This document shows positions 1 through 5,481 of a stretch of 5,481 nucleotides of DNA, in pieces; within the stretch, counting starts at the first letter, position 1; the number at the start of each line of letters is the position of its first letter. The translations under genes were made by a program, and so were the position numbers. The DNA comes from JAVBQU01 sp031548675. Lineage in GTDB: Bacteria > Bacteroidota > Bacteroidia > Bacteroidales > P3. The notes under the pieces were generated by a model, which searched no databases, was not told where the DNA came from, and saw only the letters and a program-made list of their open reading frames with translations. The stretch covers positions 1-5,481 of the forward strand of contig JAVBQU010000023.1 in NCBI GenBank assembly GCA_031548675.1, in the 5' to 3' direction.

Positions 1-1442
1 TTGAATATTCTCCTCCAACCACCAACAACCCTTTGCATTTGGTACATATCCGTAACATTCTTTTAGGATGGTCTTTATCGGAAATACTAAACGCCAACGG
101 CTGGGATGTAAAAAAATTAAATCTGGTAAACGACCGTGGTATTCATATTTGCAAATCGATGCTCGCATGGATAAAATTCGGCAATGGAGAAACTCCCGAA
201 AGCGGCGATTTAAAGGGAGACCATTTGGTGGGAAAATATTATGTGTTATTTGATAAATACTATAAAGAACAAATCAAAGAATTGGTAGCCCAAGGCAAGG
301 AACAAGAAGAAGCCGAAAAAACAGCTCCTATCCTACTCGAAGCACAGGAAATGCTGCGCAAATGGGAAGCCAACGATGAAGAAACCATTCGTTTATGGAA
401 AACCATGAATGCATGGGTTTATGCCGGATTTGATGATACATACAAAAAATTAGGCGTAGATTTTGATAAAATCTATTACGAATCAGATACCTATTTGTTG
501 GGCAAAGAAATTGTACAAAAAGGCTTAGCAGACGGGCATTTATACCAAAAAGAAAATCAATCGGTTTGGGCAGATTTAACTACGGATGGTTTGGATGAAA
601 AGCTTTTGCTGCGTGCGGATGGTACTTCTGTTTATATGACTCAGGATTTGGGAACGGCTCTTTTACGGCATCGCGAATTTAATGCTGAAAAATTAGTTTA
701 TGTGGTTGGAAATGAGCAAAACTATCATTTCGACGTTTTAAAAATCGTATTGAAACGATTAGGTTATTCGTGGGCAGAAAAATTGTATCACCTTTCCTAC
801 GGCATGGTCGAACTGCCCGAAGGCAAAATGAAATCACGTGAAGGTACGGTAGTGGATGCCGACGACCTGATAGCCGAAATGATAGAAACAGCCCGCAAAA
901 ATACGGTAGAACTCGGAAAAACCCAAGACTTCACACCCGAAGAAGCCGAAAACCTTTATAGAATCTTAGCTTTAGGTGCTTTAAAATATTTCATGCTCAA
1001 AGTCGACCCTGTAAAAAATATGCTTTTCAATCCCAAAGAATCTATTGATTTCAACGGAAATACAGGTCCGTTTATCCAATATACTCATGCCCGTATCAAA
1101 TCCTTATTACGGAAAGCTAAAGAGCAAAAAAACATAGATATCAAGAGTTTATCATTTGATACAGAAATAAATATGCAAGCCAAAGAAAAAAGCATCATAC
1201 GCTTGCTATACGATTTCCCCGAAACAGTGAAACAAGCCGGAGAAGGATATAGTCCGGCTGTAATTGCCAATTATGCTTATGAATTAGCTAAAGAATTCAA
1301 CGGATTTTACCAAGATATACCGGTATTGAAAGAAGCAGACGAAAAATTAATTATCTTCCGTTTGCATTTGGCTTATTTTACAGCTTATACACTTAAAAAT
1401 GCTATGCATTTATTGGGTATAGAAGTACCCGAAAAGATGTAA
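1..1442 (+). CDS. argS: Arginyl-tRNA synthetase, 5'-truncated by window start
   Basis: Class I aminoacyl-tRNA synthetase that charges tRNA-Arg with arginine using ATP in the cytoplasm. The first complete codon is at base 3 and 479 residues are present. The N-terminal tRNA-binding domain (about 110-120 residues) is missing, judged from the usual family length of about 550-600. The TTG at base 33 is an internal Leu, since the frame is open and homologous upstream of it. Seen in order: the HIGH-motif region (residues 1-22), NDRGIHICKSMLAW (about 43-56), the Rossmann core with TSVYMTQDLGTA and VVGNEQNYHF, the KMSKS-equivalent KMKSREG (275-281), and a DALR-type anticodon-binding domain from about residue 357 to the C-terminus, which ends in IEVPEKM. 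The HIGH motif reads HLVH where the family has HLGH, and four neighbouring conserved residues also differ (see findings). The stop lies 13 bases before anmK, so co-transcription is likely. Identity is certain; activity as written is doubtful. Confidence 0.97.
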   Translation, partial: EYSPPTTNNPLHLVHIRNILLGWSLSEILNANGWDVKKLNLVNDRGIHICKSMLAWIKFGNGETPESGDLKGDHLVGKYYVLFDKYYKEQIKELVAQGKEQEEAEKTAPILLEAQEMLRKWEANDEETIRLWKTMNAWVYAGFDDTYKKLGVDFDKIYYESDTYLLGKEIVQKGLADGHLYQKENQSVWADLTTDGLDEKLLLRADGTSVYMTQDLGTALLRHREFNAEKLVYVVGNEQNYHFDVLKIVLKRLGYSWAEKLYHLSYGMVELPEGKMKSREGTVVDADDLIAEMIETARKNTVELGKTQDFTPEEAENLYRILALGALKYFMLKVDPVKNMLFNPKESIDFNGNTGPFIQYTHARIKSLLRKAKEQKNIDIKSLSFDTEINMQAKEKSIIRLLYDFPETVKQAGEGYSPAVIANYAYELAKEFNGFYQDIPVLKEADEKLIIFRLHLAYFTAYTLKNAMHLLGIEVPEKM

Positions 1443-1455
1443 TATTAATAAAGTC

Positions 1456-2514
1456 ATGTCTATATATAAGGTTATTGGTCAAATGTCCGGAACTTCATTA
1501 GATGGGGTTGATTTGGCTTATTGTTCCTTTTGGAAAGAAAATAATCAATGGCACTTTACTTTAGATAAATTTCAAACATTTCCCTATCCGGATATTTGGA
1601 TTAAGCGTCTATCTCATGCAGATCAAAGTACGGCTTTAGATTTTGTAAAACTTCATACGGATTATGCTCATTTATTAGCCGGATATATCTCGCAGTTTAT
1701 CCAAAGCAATGACCTAACTCCCGACTTTGCAGCTATACATGGGCATACGGTTTTTCATCAGCCTCATTTGGGGTTTACAACTCAAATAGGCTGCGGAGCA
1801 ACCCTTGCTGCCCAGCTTCAGCTCTCTGTGGTATGCGATTTCCGCTCTATGGATGTGGCTCTTGGCGGACAAGGCGCTCCTTTGGTTCCTATCGGCGATG
1901 CTCTGCTTTTTGGTAAATATGCATTTTGTTTAAACTTGGGTGGTTTTTCTAATATATCCTATAATAATCAAAACAATGAGCGTATTGCATTCGATATTTG
2001 TCCTGTAAATATTATTCTCAATTATTTTTCACAAAAAATGGGGATACCGTATGATAAAGACGGAATGCTGGCAGCTCAGGGAAAAATACATACCGAATTG
2101 CTAGACCAGCTCAACAGCTTGTCTTATTATCATCAATCGGCTCCCAAATCACTGGGAAAAGAATGGGTTGTATCAGACTTTCTACCTATTATAGAATCGT
2201 ATAATTTATCAATTTCCGATATTTTGGCTACTTTGTGCGAACATATTGCTATCCAAATAGCTCATGTCCTAAATAAACAAAAAATTACCGGTTCGGCTCT
2301 GGTTACCGGAGGAGGTGCCTATAACCATTTTCTAATTCAACAAATACAGTCTAAAGTCTGCCATTTTCTAGAAATACCGGATACAGCTATCATTGATTTT
2401 AAAGAGGCTTTGATTTTTGCTTTTTTAGGGGTACTCCGTAAAGAGAATATACCTAATTGCTTAAAATCTGTTACAGGAGCATCGCGTAACCATTGCAGCG
2501 GGGCTATCTATTAA
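1456..2514 (+). CDS. anmK: Anhydro-N-acetylmuramic acid kinase
   Basis: Cytoplasmic enzyme of peptidoglycan recycling. It opens the 1,6-anhydro ring of anhydro-MurNAc and phosphorylates it with ATP to MurNAc-6-phosphate. The 352 residues are close to the family's usual length (about 370 in E. coli). Visible motifs of the ASKHA-type sugar kinase fold are SGTSLDG (11-17, phosphate loop), IHGHT (94-98), GGQGAPLVP (137-145), NLGGFSNIS (160-168), FD at 179-180 (Asp180 fits the family's catalytic Asp), APKSLGKEW (229-237), TGGGAYN (284-290) and a C-terminal EAL...SVTGAS segment. All key residues look intact. FDICPVN replaces the proteobacterial FDTGPGN, a variant I recall as usual in Bacteroidota. 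The ATG start directly precedes the first beta strand, and upstream there is only an A-rich stretch without a Shine-Dalgarno match. It lies 13 bases after argS and probably shares its transcript; the two pathways are not functionally linked. Confidence 0.97.
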   Translation: MSIYKVIGQMSGTSLDGVDLAYCSFWKENNQWHFTLDKFQTFPYPDIWIKRLSHADQSTALDFVKLHTDYAHLLAGYISQFIQSNDLTPDFAAIHGHTVFHQPHLGFTTQIGCGATLAAQLQLSVVCDFRSMDVALGGQGAPLVPIGDALLFGKYAFCLNLGGFSNISYNNQNNERIAFDICPVNIILNYFSQKMGIPYDKDGMLAAQGKIHTELLDQLNSLSYYHQSAPKSLGKEWVVSDFLPIIESYNLSISDILATLCEHIAIQIAHVLNKQKITGSALVTGGGAYNHFLIQQIQSKVCHFLEIPDTAIIDFKEALIFAFLGVLRKENIPNCLKSVTGASRNHCSGAIY

Positions 2515-2568
2515 TAAAGCTCAAATACTTCCCCACCCCTATTTATTAATTACTTTATTCGATATATT

Positions 2569-3195
2569 ATGAAAAAAATCGTTTTCCTATTTCTGGCTTT
2601 ATTTACAATTTACAGCCATCAAAGCCAAGCACAAGTTGACGGAACCAGTGGTGCTAGTGAATCGTCATCTCAAGTTGAGACCAATAAGGAAAATTTAGAG
2701 AAAAAAACGACAAAAGATAATCGTAAAAAAGTTACAAAACCAACTCAGTCTAAGATTATTACCGATACAATTCCTGATACAATTTTCAAATCAGTATCGG
2801 TTCCTCAAGCCTCTGTATCAAGCCCCACAAATGAAACGCAAGTTAAACCCAAACCAAAACATAAACCTTTCGATTTTTGGTCGGTAAGTTTCATCACTAT
2901 CGGGTTATATTTATTTACTATGCTTTTGGTTAAAACACAAAAAATAAAGAAAATAACTCATCGAAAAATTTGGAATCTTATCCTTTTAATAAGTTTTTTA
3001 GTTTCAGGAATATTAGGATTGGTTTTAGTTGTACAAATCAACTACGGCATAGGTATGTCGGCATTTCGCGACTTCCTGTATCTGCATGTAGAATTTGGCA
3101 TTGTAATGGCTATTATTGCTATTATCCATGCTTTTTGGCATTTAAGTTATTATATAACCCTATTTGCAAAGAACAAAGAGATATCAGATAAATAA
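2569..3195 (+). CDS. Signal-peptide protein with three membrane helices, possible b-type haem protein
   Basis: I do not recognise a named gene. The 208-residue protein begins with a clear signal peptide (MKK, hydrophobic core 4-15, likely cleavage after Ala21 in SQAQ). Residues 22-100 form a hydrophilic Ser/Thr/Lys-rich linker ending in the basic stretch KPKPKHKPF. Three membrane segments follow at about 104-123, 134-156 and 170-199. The loop between the first two (KTQKIKKITHRK) is strongly basic, which by the positive-inside rule puts it in the cytoplasm and the linker in the periplasm, consistent with signal-peptide export. The third segment carries His173, His187 and His191 in a HxxxG...HxxxH arrangement resembling haem ligands in small membrane cytochromes such as the DUF4405 group; that link is inference. 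The gene starts 54 bases after anmK and ends 43 bases before a strong terminator, so it is probably the last gene of the argS-anmK transcript. No conserved enzymatic motif is visible. Confidence 0.8.
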   Translation: MKKIVFLFLALFTIYSHQSQAQVDGTSGASESSSQVETNKENLEKKTTKDNRKKVTKPTQSKIITDTIPDTIFKSVSVPQASVSSPTNETQVKPKPKHKPFDFWSVSFITIGLYLFTMLLVKTQKIKKITHRKIWNLILLISFLVSGILGLVLVVQINYGIGMSAFRDFLYLHVEFGIVMAIIAIIHAFWHLSYYITLFAKNKEISDK

Positions 3196-3238
3196 ATATT
3201 TTAAAGTTCTGTAGATATAATTTACACCTTTACTTTTC

Positions 3239-3277
3239 AAACTAAAAAAGACCACTTTAAGTGGTCTTTTTTAGTTT
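3239..3277. terminator. Bidirectional intrinsic terminator between convergent genes
   Basis: A perfect inverted repeat has 19-base arms at 3239-3257 and 3259-3277 around a single central T. The core of the stem is GACCACTT paired with AAGTGGTC, flanked by six A on the left and six T on the right, so a hairpin followed by a U tract forms in RNA from either strand. It sits between the plus-strand gene ending at 3195 and the minus-strand lolA ending at 3321, and can terminate both. Confidence 0.92.
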
Positions 3278-3320
3278 AAAAATTCTGTATCTTAAATACT
3301 TTATGTATTTTTTCGGAAAA

Positions 3321-3986
3321 CTACCTCATATCATTTACTTCTACTCCCGGATATTTCTTGGCATCAAAAACAAAATCGGTGTCAACAGAGACTACATTAG
3401 AAGTAAATTTATCTACATTATAATAATACGTAGTTCCGTTTTTACTCGAAATTTCGGCTTTAGATAATTGCTGTTTGGCTTTATCTACATATAAGCGTAC
3501 TTTGATAAAGTTTTTGGTCTTTTTGGGGTATAAATCTATAATTTGCTTTACAACACCGCCTTCGGTTACTTCTTTTACCAAAGCAGGCTTGTAATTAACT
3601 TTGTAATTATTCAGCATCGAAAGCGGATTCATCATATTATCTTCACTTTTAGTGTCCATCGCATTAATGGTAACTTCGTTAGAATTTGCCAAATACAGCC
3701 ACACCGTTTTGCCATCGCATAAAACTTTTTGCCCATCCACTTCCATTTTATACTTTATCCCTTTAAGCAAAATATTTCCTTTTTTAGTTTGATTGATTTT
3801 TTCCTTTTTATTTTCCATTTTATAGGTAAAATCAATTTTCATAGTAGTAAAGCCTTTCATCTTGGCTACTACTTTATCAAGGCTTTCAATAGCTTTGGTA
3901 TCGGTCATAGCATCTTCTTTGCTTTGTTGAGCAAATAATGCAGCAGATGTAAATAAAACGGCTAGGGTCAAAAATGTTTTCTTCAT
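3321..3986 (-). CDS. lolA: Periplasmic outer-membrane lipoprotein carrier, LolA family
   Basis: LolA accepts lipoproteins released from the inner membrane by the LolCDE transporter and carries them through the periplasm to the outer membrane. The 221-residue product has a signal peptide (MKKTFLTLAVLFTSAALFA, probable cleavage after Ala19). The mature part fits the one-domain LolA beta-barrel half: a helical start (AIESLDKVVAKMKGFTTMK), then alternating strands including FTYKMENKKEKINQTKKGN, YKMEVDGQKVLCDGKTVWLY and IIDLYPKK. The C-terminus FDAKKYPGVEVNDMR is, from memory, a signature of Bacteroidota LolA-like proteins. The ATG fits the signal peptide; upstream is AT-rich with no Shine-Dalgarno match. 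It follows ftsK on the same strand after 174 bases, an order I recall as common in the phylum, and ends 43 bases before the shared terminator. A LolA-like paralogue with another cargo is possible, but the ftsK context favours the housekeeping copy. Confidence 0.92.
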   Translation of the reverse strand: MKKTFLTLAVLFTSAALFAQQSKEDAMTDTKAIESLDKVVAKMKGFTTMKIDFTYKMENKKEKINQTKKGNILLKGIKYKMEVDGQKVLCDGKTVWLYLANSNEVTINAMDTKSEDNMMNPLSMLNNYKVNYKPALVKEVTEGGVVKQIIDLYPKKTKNFIKVRLYVDKAKQQLSKAEISSKNGTTYYYNVDKFTSNVVSVDTDFVFDAKKYPGVEVNDMR

Positions 3987-4035
3987 GATTTTATTGTAAT
4001 GTATTAAATTGTTTATCTGTTTAATTTTTAAAGAC

Positions 4036-4085
4036 TAAAGTTTATAATCCCCAAACCTGTAAATACTCAAACTTTATAAACTTTA
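4036..4085. repeat. 12-bp inverted repeat in the ftsK-lolA gap
   Basis: TAAAGTTTATAA at 4036-4047 is exactly the reverse complement of TTATAAACTTTA at 4074-4085, separated by 26 bases. It lies 50-99 bases before the lolA start. It could be a weak hairpin in the ftsK-lolA RNA or a binding site. It lacks a GC-rich stem and a following T tract, so it is not a convincing terminator. In such AT-rich DNA a chance match is possible. Confidence 0.5.
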
Positions 4086-4168
4086 CCTTTAGGTGGTAAA
4101 TAAAAACGCAATAATGCTTGTTTAGTATCTTCGATTCGTTTTTTCTTGCTATATAAAAAATTAACCTC
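4067..4168 (-). other. Startless 33-codon open frame after ftsK
   Basis: Directly downstream of the ftsK stop, in the frame one base ahead of it, 33 codons are open and end at a TGA (4067-4069). The translation looks protein-like, with parts KKKRIEDTKQALLRFY and LPPKGKVYKV. There is no ATG, GTG or TTG in the frame, so it cannot be an independent gene by standard starts. It could be a decayed gene end, an extension of FtsK lost or gained by a single-base shift, or chance. FtsK already ends at a normal place, which argues against it being a missing FtsK tail. Confidence 0.2.
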
Positions 4169-5481
4169 TCAATTCTCTCAAAAGCTCTTCTAATTCCGGT
4201 TCGGTTTTTATTTTTACTTCGCGGGCTTTACTGCCTTCAAAAGGTCCAACAATACCGGCAGCTTCCAGCTGGTCAATCAAACGACCGGCACGGTTATAGC
4301 CTAATTTGAGCTTCCGCTGCAACAGCGAAGTAGATCCATGCTGATGTGCTACAATCACGCGTGCGGCATCTTCAAACATTTCGTCTTTTTGGTTCGGATC
4401 AAATTCTTTGCTTGGTTCGGATTCTTCATCCAAATATTCCGGTAAATGGAACGCATCGGGATACCCACGTTGTGAGCCAATAAATTCGGAAACTTTTTCT
4501 ATTTCAGGCGTATCAATAAAGGCGCATTGCAAACGAATCATGTCGTTTCCGGTTGAAAGCAGCATATCTCCCCTTCCGATAAGCTGGTCTGCACCTCCCA
4601 TATCCAAAATAGTACGCGAATCTATTTTTGAGGTAACCCGGAAAGCAATCCGAGCGGGGAAGTTGGCTTTGATAACACCCGTAATAATATTTACAGATGG
4701 GCGCTGTGTCGCAATAATCAAGTGAATACCGATAGCCCGTGCCAGCTGAGCCAAACGGGCAATGGGCGTTTCAACCTCTTTGCCGGCAGTCATAATTAAA
4801 TCGGCAAACTCATCCACTATCAATACAATATAAGGTAAAAAACGGTGTCCATCGTTTGGATTTAGCCTGCGGGAGATAAACTTGGCATTATATTCCAAAA
4901 TGTTTTTTACCTGTGCATCTTTTAGCAAATCATAACGTTGATCCATTTCTATACACAAGGAATTGAGTGTACGAACCACCTTACGGGTATCGGTAATGAT
5001 CGCTTCTTCCGAATCGGGAAGTTTGGCTAAATAATGGCGTTCTATTTGCGTATAAAGCGAAAGTTCAACCTTTTTAGGGTCAACCATTACAAATTTCAAT
5101 TCGGCAGGGTGTTTTTTATAAACCAAAGAGGCAATAACAGCATGCAAACCTACGGATTTCCATTGGCATGTTGCACCTGCCATCAAAAAATGTGCCATCT
5201 TCGACAAATAAGCCATATAGGGTTCGTTGGCAATGGTTTTTCCTAAGGCAATGGGCAGATTAAATTTAGAGCTAACAAACTTATCTGATTCCAGAAGGGA
5301 TTTCATCGGCACAATCTGCGGGTTTTTATTCGGCACTTCAATACCAATGGTTCCTTTGCCCGGAATGGGTGCAATAATCCGAATTCCTAAAGCTGAAAGG
5401 CTTAATGCAATATCGTCTTCCAGATTTTTGATTTTGGAAATACGCACGCCCGGAGCCGGAACGATTTCATATAAAGTAACC
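4161..5481 (-). CDS. ftsK: DNA translocase FtsK, 5'-truncated by window end
   Basis: FtsK is a septum-anchored hexameric ATPase that pumps chromosomal DNA toward the dif site during division and activates XerCD recombination. The first complete codon is at 5480-5478 and 439 residues are present. The frame reads in without a start (VTLYEIVPAPGVRISKIK), so the GTG at 5447 is an internal Val. The N-terminal membrane domain and linker lie outside the window. Present are the end of the alpha domain, the RecA-like motor with Walker A at 102-109, DPKKVEL (about 134-140), Walker B VLIVDEFADLIM (about 219-230) and IATQRPSVNIITG, and the C-terminal gamma winged-helix domain (about 366-439, SLLQRKLKLGYNRAGRLIDQLEAAGIVGP), which recognises KOPS orientation sequences. 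Walker A reads GATCQWKS where the family has GATGQGKS, and further invariant neighbours differ (see findings). Everything else is canonical. lolA follows on the same strand. Confidence 0.97.
   Translation of the reverse strand, partial: VTLYEIVPAPGVRISKIKNLEDDIALSLSALGIRIIAPIPGKGTIGIEVPNKNPQIVPMKSLLESDKFVSSKFNLPIALGKTIANEPYMAYLSKMAHFLMAGATCQWKSVGLHAVIASLVYKKHPAELKFVMVDPKKVELSLYTQIERHYLAKLPDSEEAIITDTRKVVRTLNSLCIEMDQRYDLLKDAQVKNILEYNAKFISRRLNPNDGHRFLPYIVLIVDEFADLIMTAGKEVETPIARLAQLARAIGIHLIIATQRPSVNIITGVIKANFPARIAFRVTSKIDSRTILDMGGADQLIGRGDMLLSTGNDMIRLQCAFIDTPEIEKVSEFIGSQRGYPDAFHLPEYLDEESEPSKEFDPNQKDEMFEDAARVIVAHQHGSTSLLQRKLKLGYNRAGRLIDQLEAAGIVGPFEGSKAREVKIKTEPELEELLRELRG

Noticed and set aside
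33..35. TTG as the start codon of argS
   Set aside because: The frame is open from base 3 and the upstream residues (EYSPPTTNNP) belong to the conserved ArgRS HIGH region, so the gene begins outside the window.
2515..2568. Separate promoter for the membrane-protein gene
   Set aside because: The spacer contains TACTTTA-like sequence and a C-rich run (CCCCACCCC) but no convincing -33 and -7 pair.
2970..3191. Plus-strand open frame of 73 codons inside the membrane-protein gene
   Set aside because: It overlaps the membrane helices in another frame and is Cys/Tyr-rich without a plausible start context.
3261..3467. Plus-strand open frame of 68 codons over the terminator and lolA 3' end
   Set aside because: It is antisense to lolA, starts inside the terminator stem and has an aromatic, Ile-rich composition typical of shadow frames in AT-rich DNA.
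3987..4066. Bacteroidota-type promoter (TTTG / TAnnTTTG) for lolA
   Set aside because: TTTG strings occur on the minus strand here, but no pair has the right downstream element and spacing without mismatches, so a promoter call would be guesswork.
4408..4725. Plus-strand open frame of 105 codons antisense to ftsK
   Set aside because: It lies entirely within the well-conserved ftsK motor domain and its translation resembles no protein I know; it is best explained as the shadow of ftsK codon usage.
5445..5447. GTG as the start codon of ftsK
   Set aside because: The frame continues to the window end with FtsK-typical sequence (VTLYEIVPAPG), so this GTG encodes an internal Val.
1..5481. A previously undescribed system such as a defence island, toxin-antitoxin pair, retron or CRISPR array
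   Set aside because: Every substantial gene except the 208-aa membrane protein is a recognised housekeeping gene, intergenic gaps are under 180 bases, and no repeat arrays or structured RNA signatures were seen.

Overview
The window looks like an AT-rich chromosomal segment from a member of the Bacteroidota (Bacteroidetes), probably Flavobacteriia-like. This rests on the protein sequences: the ArgS, AnmK, LolA and FtsK variants all read like those of that phylum, and start codons lack clear Shine-Dalgarno sequences. The class assignment is inference. I see ordinary housekeeping genes and no mobile element, CRISPR array, RNA gene or defence cassette.

Left half, plus strand: the 3' four-fifths of argS (arginyl-tRNA synthetase, cut by the window start), then after 13 bases anmK (anhydro-N-acetylmuramic acid kinase, cell-wall recycling), then after 54 bases a secreted or membrane protein of 208 aa with a signal peptide, a hydrophilic linker and three membrane segments carrying a histidine pattern suggestive of haem binding. 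The three are close enough to be one transcript. A strong palindromic terminator (3239-3277) closes this group and can also serve the opposing genes.

Right half, minus strand: ftsK (DNA translocase, cut by the window end) followed by lolA (periplasmic lipoprotein carrier), an order I recall as common in Bacteroidota. The 174-base gap between them holds a 12-bp inverted repeat and a startless 33-codon open frame just after the ftsK stop.

The most notable observation concerns sequence integrity rather than a new system. Two short patches, one over the ATP-binding HIGH motif of ArgS (bases 12-58) and one over the Walker A loop of FtsK (bases 5144-5210), carry clusters of non-conservative changes at residues that are nearly invariant in these families, while the rest of both genes is canonical. 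Taken literally, both essential enzymes would be crippled. Local base errors or altered sequence are more likely than biology, and these patches should be checked against reads before use.
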